Shown in pieces: positions 1-5,308 of a stretch of 5,893 nt of DNA. Each line of letters opens with the position of its first letter. Position 1 is the first letter of the stretch. A program made the translations under genes and the position numbers. The DNA lies in contig DHHD01000025.1 of the NCBI GenBank assembly GCA_002403105.1, positions 1 to 5,893 of the forward strand. The letters are read 5' to 3'. The notes beneath the pieces were generated by a model. The model did not search any database. It had not been told where the DNA came from and saw only the letters and a program-made list of their open reading frames with translations. Origin of the DNA: Anaerolineaceae bacterium UBA4781. GTDB lineage: Bacteria > Chloroflexota > Anaerolineae > Anaerolineales > Anaerolineaceae.

Positions 1-21
1 AGGATGACTTTTAACTACGTC

Positions 22-43
22 ATGGTGAGCGCCAGCGAACCAT
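22..43. repeat. Possible REP-like hairpin
   Basis: The arms ATGGT (22-26) and ACCAT (39-43) pair perfectly. Inside them are two adjacent G-A oppositions (27/38 and 28/37), then a GC/GC pair closing a four-base loop. The reverse complement reads like the short palindromic intergenic repeats with a TTCGCT...GCTCA core that occur in many copies in various bacterial genomes. The structure is visible here; membership in a dispersed family is inferred and needs a genome-wide count. Confidence 0.35.
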
Positions 44-198
44 CCGTCACCTACAAAATATAGCCAATTAGTAATAAAGCATCTATTTTCTTTTACTCCC
101 TTTTCGGTTCTATACTTTGCGACTTACACGCTATCTCATCATCGAAATGAACAGATCCTTTGTGATTTCACTCCTCAAGATGAATATGGAATCTTCAA

Positions 199-217
199 GG
201 TGCGTTAGGAACGCACC
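199..217. repeat. Perfect 8-bp hairpin, head of repeat unit 1
   Basis: GGTGCGTT (199-206) and AACGCACC (210-217) are exact reverse complements around a three-base AGG loop. No T-run follows on either strand, so a role as intrinsic terminator is unlikely. It is best read as the palindromic head of the first repeat unit. Its arm sequence differs from that of unit 2 while pairing remains perfect, which suggests that pairing itself has been kept. Confidence 0.75.
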
Positions 218-250
218 CTTGTATGAAATGACGTCGAGGAGAAAACCATT

Positions 251-270
251 GGCGGGATATGAATCCCGCC
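251..270 (-). terminator. Perfect 8-bp GC-rich hairpin, possible weak terminator
   Basis: GGCGGGAT (251-258) pairs exactly with ATCCCGCC (263-270) around a four-base loop. Read on the minus strand it lies about 90 bases past the end of the DUF59 gene and is followed by AATGGTTTTC, a poor and delayed U-tract. It could therefore end the minus-strand transcript inefficiently. It is also the head of repeat unit 2, and being a repeat hairpin is the simpler explanation. A six-A run at 295-300 (U on the minus-strand RNA), after the decayed third head, is another weak candidate. Confidence 0.35.
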
Positions 271-359
271 CTACGCATGAAATGACGTCAAGAGAAAAAA
301 GAATTACCAACGGGAGGTGAATCCTGCTCTATGCATGGAAGGATGTTGAAGAAAGGGAA

Positions 360-701
360 TTAGAAAAGTCCCCAATTGAAAGCGGTAGGGTCTTCCATCA
401 TGGATTGGTCCCAGACTTCGCTCCCATAGATGATGGTGGTGCTCTTGCCGGTTTCGTCCTGGACTATTCGACGTGCTGATTCCATCATAGCAGGTCCGTA
501 GGGGCAGTAGGGAGTGGTCAAGATCATGGTAATGACAATATTATTCTCTGAGATCTCGACTTCGCGAATCAATCCCAACTGGACGACATCGCTGCCAATC
601 TCAGGATCGCGCACCTGACGCAGGGCATCTTTGATCTTACCGGTAAGTTCCGGATGGGAAATACTGGCTTTCCAATTAGGTAGGCTTGTTTCTTCGCTCA
701 T
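360..701 (-). CDS. MIP18/DUF59 family protein (SufT-like Fe-S maturation factor)
   Basis: A 113-residue single-domain protein of the MIP18 (DUF59) family, which includes SufT and PaaD and takes part in maturation or delivery of iron-sulfur clusters in the cytoplasm. The family pattern is clear: DPEI at residues 32-35, LGLI at 42-45, and the hallmark loop TTPYCPYGP at 62-70 with its conserved Cys66. A W-x(3)-MM segment at 97-102 and a C-terminal GLF match the family's usual ending. Length is normal, so it is complete. Its ATG overlaps the TGA of the sufR-like gene by four bases (ATGA, 698-701), and no good ribosome site precedes it, so translation is probably coupled to that gene. It should share sufR's promoter and so respond to the same signal. 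The family call is firm; the exact paralogue (SufT, PaaD-like or other) is not resolved. Confidence 0.85.
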   Translation of the reverse strand: MSEETSLPNWKASISHPELTGKIKDALRQVRDPEIGSDVVQLGLIREVEISENNIVITMILTTPYCPYGPAMMESARRIVQDETGKSTTIIYGSEVWDQSMMEDPTAFNWGLF

Positions 702-1327
702 TTTTGGTCTGCAAGGTCAATGGTATAGGTGCAAAGATCTTCGTCGCGGTCTTGACGTGAAATTTTATTCATAGGAATATCTAAGATATTAGAAATAATG
801 GATTTATCGAACAAACACACTTCAGGGTGATTATTTCCGATCTTGAAATAGGGGCATGAGATTTCTTTGATACAACATTGCTGACCTTGTTGTTCCCACT
901 CTACATCAAATCCTTCATTGTTCAAAATTGTTTTTAGAAGTTCCAATCGTTGTTCCATATTCATCTTTGTCAGCATTGGTTCATAATCGGAGGTGAGTTT
1001 TTCTGCCATGTTGTGAAAGATGGAATTGATATCTTTTTCGGGTAGAGTCTTTTTGATCTGGTCCATTAAAGAATTCACAAGATGAAAATAGCGTGAAGGG
1101 AAGTTTTCCATACCCCGGTCGGTTAAAGAATATACCAGGCGTGGTCTACCGACACCATGGCGTTCTTCTTCTGCCGTGATCAAACCCTCAGCCTGCAAGT
1201 TGGTGAGGTGATGGCGCACCGAAATAGCATTAATATCAACTTGCTGTGCGATCTCAAGAATGGTTGACTTGGGATGCAGTTTGATGGTTGTTAGAACTTT
1301 CTCACGAGTTGTTTTCATAGTATGCAT
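698..1327 (-). CDS. sufR: SufR-like winged-helix repressor of the suf operon
   Basis: A 209-residue transcriptional regulator with an N-terminal winged helix-turn-helix and a cysteine-rich C-terminal domain, as in SufR repressors that bind an Fe-S cluster. The helix-turn-helix spans about residues 22-50 (EIAQQVDINAISVRHHL is its core). The wing follows at 56-72 with GVGRPRLVYSLT, a motif typical of this family. C-terminal cysteines are Cys151, Cys152, Cys158, Cys171 and Cys199, giving C-x5-C-x12-C and then a distant Cys, the likely cluster ligands. I prefer ATG 1327: an AGG at 1341-1339 lies 11 bases upstream, and the promoter lies just beyond it. ATG 1318 is possible. A longer start, TTG at 1375, is rejected because it coincides with the -35 box. 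Position and divergence from sufC support control of both operons. Cofactor type and operator are inferred. Confidence 0.82.
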   Translation of the reverse strand: MHTMKTTREKVLTTIKLHPKSTILEIAQQVDINAISVRHHLTNLQAEGLITAEEERHGVGRPRLVYSLTDRGMENFPSRYFHLVNSLMDQIKKTLPEKDINSIFHNMAEKLTSDYEPMLTKMNMEQRLELLKTILNNEGFDVEWEQQGQQCCIKEISCPYFKIGNNHPEVCLFDKSIISNILDIPMNKISRQDRDEDLCTYTIDLADQK

Positions 1328-1359
1328 GATATTTTTAACCTGTATCACTATATCATGCA
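1323..1359. promoter_or_regulatory. 10-bp inverted repeat over the sufR start and -10 region
   Basis: TGCATGATAT (1323-1332) and ATATCATGCA (1350-1359) pair perfectly with 17 bases between. The left arm includes the preferred sufR start codon (1327-1325), and the right arm covers part of its -10 box. The predicted transcript begins near 1340 and would lack the right arm, so an RNA hairpin is unlikely. A DNA site for autoregulation is possible. Confidence 0.35.
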
Positions 1360-1386
1360 GGCTTGAAAATGTCAATATTAGTGATA
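1343..1386. promoter_or_regulatory. TATCACTA / TAGTGATA inverted repeat
   Basis: TATCACTA (1343-1350) and TAGTGATA (1379-1386) are perfect inverted 8-mers separated by 28 bases. The left copy covers part of the sufR -10 box (1347-1352); the right lies between the two -35 boxes and runs into the 17-bp palindrome. TATCA occurs again at 1351-1355, next to the left copy. The layout suits two sites for one regulator, but the spacing is long and chance cannot be excluded. Confidence 0.35.
1347..1375 (-). promoter_or_regulatory. Sigma-70-type promoter of sufR-DUF59
   Basis: On the minus strand a perfect -35 TTGACA (1375-1370) is separated by 17 bases from TATAGT (1352-1347), one base from the consensus -10. 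Transcription would start near 1340, leaving a very short leader of roughly 13 bases before ATG 1327. The -35 is embedded in AATATTGAC, the same 9-mer that holds the sufC -35 on the other strand. Confidence 0.75.
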
Positions 1387-1404
1387 TTTATAATAAATAT
1401 TGAC
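1371..1404. promoter_or_regulatory. Inverted 9-mers carrying both divergent -35 boxes
   Basis: GTCAATATT (1371-1379) and AATATTGAC (1396-1404) are perfect inverted copies 16 bases apart. Each contains the TTGAC of one divergent promoter, so the symmetry extends four bases beyond the hexamer on both sides. This may be two operator half-sites or a duplicated promoter element. It makes the region bidirectionally symmetric, so one bound protein could control both operons. Confidence 0.55.
1384..1400. promoter_or_regulatory. 17-bp palindrome, candidate operator at the sufC -35 box
   Basis: ATATTTAT (1384-1391) and ATAAATAT (1393-1400) are exact reverse complements around a single central base, 1392. 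The right arm ends on the first T of the sufC -35 hexamer. A dimeric winged-helix repressor bound here would compete with RNA polymerase. All bases are A or T, so chance occurrence is more likely than for a mixed sequence. The SufR-like protein is the natural candidate ligand, but I cannot show binding. Confidence 0.45.
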
Positions 1405-1428
1405 CAAAAAGGTGCTGCGTGGTATACT
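1400..1428 (+). promoter_or_regulatory. Sigma-70-type promoter of the suf operon
   Basis: TTGACC (1400-1405; five of six consensus bases) lies 17 bases from TATACT (1423-1428; five of six). Initiation is expected near 1435, about 23 bases before the sufC ATG at 1458. The promoter is strong enough on paper to need a repressor, and a palindrome (1384-1400) ends on the first base of its -35 box. Confidence 0.8.
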
Positions 1429-1441
1429 CTCGGCTGCAACC

Positions 1442-1448
1442 GGAAAGG
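1442..1448 (+). promoter_or_regulatory. Ribosome binding site fixing the sufC start
   Basis: GGAAAGG sits nine bases upstream of ATG 1458. It abuts ATG 1449 directly, which is too close to use, so it selects 1458 as the start of sufC. Confidence 0.7.
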
Positions 1449-1457
1449 ATGAAAAAC

Positions 1458-2210
1458 ATGATCGGTTTGGAAATAAAAGAGCTGCATGTGCAGGTTGAAA
1501 ACACTGAGATCTTGCATGGAATTAATCTTATTGTGCCATCTGGTGAAGTGCATGCCATTATGGGACCCAACGGGACCGGAAAATCAACACTGGCGTATAC
1601 CTTGATGGGGCATCCGAAATATCATGTTACAGCGGGGGATATTCTTTTGGATGGCAAAAGTGTTCTGAATTTATCTCCCGAAAAACGCTCTCATGCTGGA
1701 TTATTCCTGGCTTTTCAATACCCGGTAGCGATCCCGGGAGTTAGCGTAGCTAATTTTCTGAGAACTGCGATGAATGCGCATAGAAAATCGATCGACCCCA
1801 CTTATCATGGGCTGCCGGTTCCAGAATTTCGTAAATTAATGCTTGAAAAAATGAAACTGCTTGAGATGGATCCTAAAATGGGTGGACGTTACCTGAATGA
1901 TGGTTTTTCAGGTGGAGAAAAAAAACGGGTTGAGATCCTGCAAATGGCAATGCTTGAACCCAAGATGGCAGTGCTGGATGAGACCGACTCAGGCCTTGAT
2001 ATCGATGCACTGCGTATTGTTTCGGAGAGCATCAATACCCTTAAAAACAGTCAATTGGGAATCCTTGTCATTACCCATTACCAACGCATGTTGAATTACC
2101 TGAAGCCCGATATTGTGCATGTGATGGTGGATGGAAAGATCGTGGAAAGCGGCGGTCCGGAATTGGCGCTGCGCCTGGAAGAAGAAGGCTACCGTTGGGT
2201 AAAAGCGTGA
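1458..2210 (+). CDS. sufC: SufC, ATPase of the SufBCD scaffold complex
   Basis: A 250-residue ABC-type ATPase that works in the cytoplasm with SufB and SufD, powering Fe-S cluster assembly and not transport. All nucleotide-binding motifs are intact: Walker A GPNGTGKST (36-44), Q-loop AFQYP with Gln87, signature FSGGEKKR (150-157), Walker B with the catalytic Glu in VLDETDSGLD (172-181), and the switch His207 in ITHYQR. ETDSGLDIDAL and the FSGGEKKR signature are typical of SufC. Length equals the family norm. A longer reading from GTG 1419 is rejected, because it would include the -10 box and precede the expected transcript start. ATG 1458 is preferred from its ribosome site. It is the first gene of the operon, and sufB follows after 33 bases. 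Confidence 0.96.
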   Translation: MIGLEIKELHVQVENTEILHGINLIVPSGEVHAIMGPNGTGKSTLAYTLMGHPKYHVTAGDILLDGKSVLNLSPEKRSHAGLFLAFQYPVAIPGVSVANFLRTAMNAHRKSIDPTYHGLPVPEFRKLMLEKMKLLEMDPKMGGRYLNDGFSGGEKKRVEILQMAMLEPKMAVLDETDSGLDIDALRIVSESINTLKNSQLGILVITHYQRMLNYLKPDIVHVMVDGKIVESGGPELALRLEEEGYRWVKA

Positions 2211-2243
2211 TTTGTAGAAATCAGTCAGCGAGAACAAGAAACT

Positions 2244-3650
2244 ATGCCTGAACAAGAAGATGCGTTACGCGGCATCGACACACAGCGTTACGATTTTAAA
2301 GATACTGAGAAGTATGTTTTTAAATCTCGCAAAGGATTGGACGCTGAAATTGTCAAACAGATCTCGGTATATAAGGAAGAACCTGAATGGATGCTGGAGA
2401 ATCGGCTGAAAGCACTGCATCAATTTTATGTAATGCCTCTGCCTGCTTGGGGAGTTGATCTACGCGACCTAGATCTCGACGATCTGTATTACTACGTAAA
2501 ACCAACCGATGAGATCAAGAGCGATTGGGATGAGATACCGGATACGATTAAAAATACTTTTAATCGTCTGGGAATCCCTGAAGCGGAACAGAAATTTCTG
2601 GCTGGAGTCGGTGCCCAATATGAATCGGAGATGGTGTATCACAGTATTCAGAAACAGCTTGAAAGCCAGGGAGTAATCTTTCTCAGTATAGAGGAGGGTT
2701 TACGCCAACACCCAGATATTTTTAAAGAATATTTTGGAACTGTGGTTCCATTCAATGACAATAAATTTGCTGCTCTGAACACGGCAGTTTGGTCAGGCGG
2801 TTCCTTCGTTTATATCCCCCCGAATGTGAAAGTGGAATTGCCACTACAGGCGTATTTTCGCTTGAACACAGCCAGCATCGGACAGTTTGAACGCAGCATC
2901 ATCATTGCTGATGAGGGTTCTCAGGTGCATTATGTAGAAGGGTGTACAGCCCCCCAATATTCCAAAAATTCTTTTCACAGCGGTGTGATCGAGATCATCG
3001 TCAAGAAAGGAGCACGGGTGCGGTATACGACCATCCAGAACTGGTCAACCAATGTCTATAATCTGGTGACGCAGCGTGCCATGGTGAACGAAGAAGGTAC
3101 CATGGAATGGGTGGACAGCAACCTGGGTTCCAAGGCTACCATGAAATACCCGGCCTGTTATCTGGTGGGACCGCATGCGCATGGAGAGATCCTTTCCATG
3201 GCATTTGCCGGTCGAGGGCAGAATCAAGATACAGGCGGAAAAATGCTGCATCTGGCAGAACATACCACGAGCAAGATCACATCCAAATCCATCAGCAAGG
3301 ATGGGGGACGTTCCTCTTTCCGGGGGTTGGTATATGTGGATAAAAAAGCTGAATCTGCGAAAGCCAATGTAGTATGTGATGCACTCATTCTGGATGGGAA
3401 TTCACGCTCTGATACTTACCCGAAAATTGAAAATCACGCAGAAAAGGTTTCTATCGGACATGAAGCATCAGTTTCGAAAGTAGGCGAAGAGCAGCTTTTC
3501 TATTTGACCAGCCGTGGATTGAGCGAAGAACAAGCTACCACGATGGTCATTTCCGGATTTATTGAACCGCTGGTTAAAGAACTACCTATGGAATACGCGG
3601 TAGAAATGAACCGCCTTATTCAACTGCAAATGGAAGGATCAGTAGGTTGA
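2244..3650 (+). CDS. sufB: SufB, Fe-S cluster scaffold subunit
   Basis: A 468-residue SufB, the scaffold subunit on which the cluster is built as part of SufBCD. It is near the usual length for shorter SufBs, with a conserved N-terminal region (YVFKSRKGLD, EPEWMLE), a central beta-helix core and the family C-terminus ending EGSVG. Cys378 in VVCDALILDG corresponds to the essential cluster and sulfur-acceptor cysteine of E. coli SufB (Cys405), and Cys234 in VEGCTAPQYS to a second functional cysteine. RSSFRGLVYVDKKA (356-369) matches a stretch in SufD, as expected for paralogues. No in-frame start exists between the sufC stop and ATG 2244. The upstream GCGAGAACAAGAAACT is purine-rich but lacks a clear Shine-Dalgarno core, so initiation may be weak or dependent on sufC translation. 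SufD starts one base after its stop. Confidence 0.97.
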   Translation: MPEQEDALRGIDTQRYDFKDTEKYVFKSRKGLDAEIVKQISVYKEEPEWMLENRLKALHQFYVMPLPAWGVDLRDLDLDDLYYYVKPTDEIKSDWDEIPDTIKNTFNRLGIPEAEQKFLAGVGAQYESEMVYHSIQKQLESQGVIFLSIEEGLRQHPDIFKEYFGTVVPFNDNKFAALNTAVWSGGSFVYIPPNVKVELPLQAYFRLNTASIGQFERSIIIADEGSQVHYVEGCTAPQYSKNSFHSGVIEIIVKKGARVRYTTIQNWSTNVYNLVTQRAMVNEEGTMEWVDSNLGSKATMKYPACYLVGPHAHGEILSMAFAGRGQNQDTGGKMLHLAEHTTSKITSKSISKDGGRSSFRGLVYVDKKAESAKANVVCDALILDGNSRSDTYPKIENHAEKVSIGHEASVSKVGEEQLFYLTSRGLSEEQATTMVISGFIEPLVKELPMEYAVEMNRLIQLQMEGSVG

Positions 3651-3651
3651 A

Positions 3652-4989
3652 ATGAGCCGCACCAACATAGAATCTGAAAAAACAATCATGAAAATGGCTG
3701 AATTTCACTTTGTGAAGGCATTTCAACCGGAACCGGATAATAATTTCTCCTATTTGTATGATTTACGCAGCCACGCTCTGGAATATTATCGTGCACAGCC
3801 TTTTCCAGATGCTGCCACACCCGGTTGGCGAAAAGTCTCTTATCAAGATCTGCAAACCCAAGCATATCGTTTACCCGAAGCGAACACGCCAACACTTGAG
3901 CAGCCTGCATTGGACATGCCAGTACTGTATTCCAACGATATGCTGGTAGTTCAACGAGTATTTGCACAAAATGGGAACCGTTTCTTTGTGTCGAAAACAT
4001 TAGAAAAAGGAATGATGTGTGGATTAACCTCTGATCCATCCATGAAATTTCCCAGGAAAATTATTGAAAAGATCGGACAGATCATCCCTCCTACCAGTGA
4101 TAAATTCACAGCTTTTGGATATGCTTTTGCGCAAGACAGTGCAGTACTTTTCATTGATGAGGGTGTTGAAGTAAAAACCCCTCTCTTTTATCAGGAGAAT
4201 TTCCAAGGAGAAAAACTGGCGATACCCTCTTCAACCTTGATCTACCTGGCTCGGAATTCTTCTGCCACTCTCATCCGGCAGCAAAGAAATGTGGGATCCT
4301 CCGATATATTCAACGCAGGAGTGACGGAAATATTTCTGGAAGAAGGAGCCAAGCTGGATATTCTTGATCTATGCACTGCATCTCACCAAACTTGGGAATT
4401 TCAAAATCAAAAAGCAGAATTAGCAAAGAATGCTGCTCTGAATTGGTTCACTTTATATACCGGCTCTGGTTTTTCCAAATCGCAGCAGCAGGTGGATATG
4501 ACAGGGCAAGGCAGCCAGGCTTTTGTCACCGGATTATTCCTTCCAACGGGAACACAGCGCTTTAACATGGATACCATTCAAAATCATCTGGCAGAAAATA
4601 CAACCAGTGACCTGCTGTATCGGGGTGTGGTGGATGGCGAGAGTCAAAGCAGATGGCAGGGAATGATCTACGTGGATAAAAAAGCCCTGCGTACGGATGG
4701 ATATCAAGCCAATCACAACCTGATACTCAGCAAGACGGCCAGAATAGATGCCATCCCTGGATTGGAGATTCTGACGGATGATGTGCGCTGTTCCCATGGC
4801 GTGACGATCACGAATATTGATGAGGATCAGCTATTTTATTTGAAATCGCGTGGTATTTCTGAGCCAAACGGCGTTGAACTGATCGTGAGTGGATTTATCC
4901 AAAAAGCGCTTGATCGGATCAGCTCTGAAGTATTGAAACAGATGATTTTAGAAGAATTCATATCTAGAATTAATAAAACTATGCTTTAA
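3652..4989 (+). CDS. sufD: SufD, scaffold partner of SufB and SufC
   Basis: A 445-residue SufD, which pairs with SufB to form the cluster-building interface and is needed for iron acquisition by SufBCD. The C-terminal core is diagnostic: GMIYVDKKA (337-345) parallels the matching SufB segment, and RCSHGVTI contains His382, equivalent to the important E. coli SufD His360. The segment DEDQLFYLKSRGIS (390-403) is standard for SufB/SufD proteins. The N-terminal part (to about 150) is variable, with the PGWRKVSYQDL helical segment seen in SufDs. I keep ATG 3652: an AGG lies about seven bases upstream and the gene is one base past the sufB stop (TGA-A-ATG), implying coupling. Met13 and Met15 are alternatives without a ribosome site. 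The extra N-terminal dozen residues may be poorly conserved. Confidence 0.95.
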   Translation: MSRTNIESEKTIMKMAEFHFVKAFQPEPDNNFSYLYDLRSHALEYYRAQPFPDAATPGWRKVSYQDLQTQAYRLPEANTPTLEQPALDMPVLYSNDMLVVQRVFAQNGNRFFVSKTLEKGMMCGLTSDPSMKFPRKIIEKIGQIIPPTSDKFTAFGYAFAQDSAVLFIDEGVEVKTPLFYQENFQGEKLAIPSSTLIYLARNSSATLIRQQRNVGSSDIFNAGVTEIFLEEGAKLDILDLCTASHQTWEFQNQKAELAKNAALNWFTLYTGSGFSKSQQQVDMTGQGSQAFVTGLFLPTGTQRFNMDTIQNHLAENTTSDLLYRGVVDGESQSRWQGMIYVDKKALRTDGYQANHNLILSKTARIDAIPGLEILTDDVRCSHGVTITNIDEDQLFYLKSRGISEPNGVELIVSGFIQKALDRISSEVLKQMILEEFISRINKTML

Positions 4990-4998
4990 TGCTAGAAT
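4970..4998 (+). promoter_or_regulatory. Possible internal promoter before the small gene
   Basis: TTAATA (4970-4975; four of six -35 bases), a 17-base spacer, and TAGAAT (4993-4998) preceded by TG at 4990-4991 as an extended -10. It lies over the end of sufD and would start transcription near 5005, just before the small gene and sufS. The area is AT-rich, so a chance match is plausible. Confidence 0.3.
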
Positions 4999-5015
4999 AA
5001 TGAAATTTTGTGTGT

Positions 5016-5021
5016 GAGGAG
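5016..5021 (+). promoter_or_regulatory. Strong ribosome binding site of the small gene
   Basis: GAGGAG ends nine bases before ATG 5031 and is the best Shine-Dalgarno sequence in the window. It excludes the upstream in-frame start at 5010, which lies ahead of it. Confidence 0.75.
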
Positions 5022-5030
5022 AATTGTTCT

Positions 5031-5297
5031 ATGGCAAGTACACCGTTCATGAGACCCCCTGTGTTTGAGGAAACCTATGAAGTAGGTGATTCGGTTGAAG
5101 CAAATTGTGACCATGATAAAGGAAGAGATAGGATCAAGGGATGGTTGAAGGGGACGGTTGTCCAGGTTGATTCCAAACTTATCGCAGTGCAATTCAAGGA
5201 AAATGTATATTTAACCGATGGATGGATGGTCCCCGACCACATTCTATGGTATCCGACTGATTCACCGAATCTACGAAAAAAAAGTAAAGTGAAATAA
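5031..5297 (+). CDS. Unrecognised 88-residue protein between sufD and sufS
   Basis: I do not recognise this protein by name. It is 88 residues, soluble, with no signal peptide or membrane segment. After a proline-rich start (TPFMRPPVF), residues 18-75 look like a compact all-beta barrel of the SH3, Tudor or KOW type: VGDSVEA opens a strand, GWLKGTVVQVDSKLIAVQF (37-55) gives two strands with a tight turn, and DGWMVPDHILWYP (63-75) ends it. The C-terminus is basic (RKKSKVK, 82-88). There is one cysteine, Cys26, in NCDHDK. A strong ribosome site and its position, 41 bases after sufD and 11 before sufS, argue it is expressed with the operon. A role in sulfur transfer, binding SufS or SufBCD, or nucleic acid binding are all possible; none is shown. 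It does not resemble SufE, SufU or SufA. Confidence 0.75.
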   Translation: MASTPFMRPPVFEETYEVGDSVEANCDHDKGRDRIKGWLKGTVVQVDSKLIAVQFKENVYLTDGWMVPDHILWYPTDSPNLRKKSKVK

Positions 5298-5308
5298 GAG
5301 TCATTAAA

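Larger units (their letters stand above)
199..356. repeat. Three-copy array of hairpin-plus-tail modules
   Basis: Three head-to-tail units start near 199, 251 and 309. Each has a palindromic or formerly palindromic head, then a pyrimidine-rich bridge, a tail related to ATGAAATGACGTC, and a purine-rich end (GAGGAGAAAA, AAGAGAAAA, GAAGAAAG). The 13-base tail is identical at 223-235 and 277-289, and matches 9 of 13 bases at 335-347. Spacing between tails is 54 and 58 bases. The third unit is the most decayed, and its head (311-328) no longer pairs well. The array ends just before the stop codon of the DUF59 gene. It resembles small non-autonomous intergenic repeats, but the family cannot be named from one locus. 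Confidence 0.7.
1..359. other. Non-coding flank downstream of the minus-strand operon
   Basis: I see no credible gene in these bases. The only sizeable open frame (117-320, plus strand) runs straight through palindromic repeat modules and gives a low-complexity arginine- and methionine-rich peptide with no family resemblance. Another frame is open from the left edge to a TAG at 61-63, and could be the last 20 codons of an upstream gene, but it crosses a hairpin and cannot be judged. The stretch from about 65 to 198 is AT-rich and shows nothing else I can support. The right half holds three repeat modules, listed separately. Confidence 0.7.

Noticed and set aside
1..60. Open frames at the left edge on both strands (plus: ends at the TAG at 61-63)
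   Set aside because: They are short and edge-limited, and they cover a REP-like hairpin. Nothing in either peptide points to a family, so no gene is called.
88..116. Possible plus-strand promoter with TATACT at 111-116
   Set aside because: The only -35 candidate at the right distance (TTCTTT) matches poorly and no plausible gene follows.
117..320. Plus-strand open frame of 67 codons
   Set aside because: It crosses two repeat modules and their hairpins, has no ribosome site or family features, and its methionine- and arginine-rich content comes from the repeat sequence.
199..356. CRISPR array
   Set aside because: Only three units, with changing palindromic heads, tails that diverge, and no uniform repeats alternating with unique spacers of constant length.
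1328..1375. Longer N-terminus for the SufR-like protein from TTG 1375
   Set aside because: The TTG is the first half of a perfect TTGACA -35 box, and the extension lies upstream of the predicted transcript start.
1419..1457. Longer N-terminus for SufC from GTG 1419
   Set aside because: It would contain the -10 box TATACT, and the family length and GGAAAGG site both favour ATG 1458.
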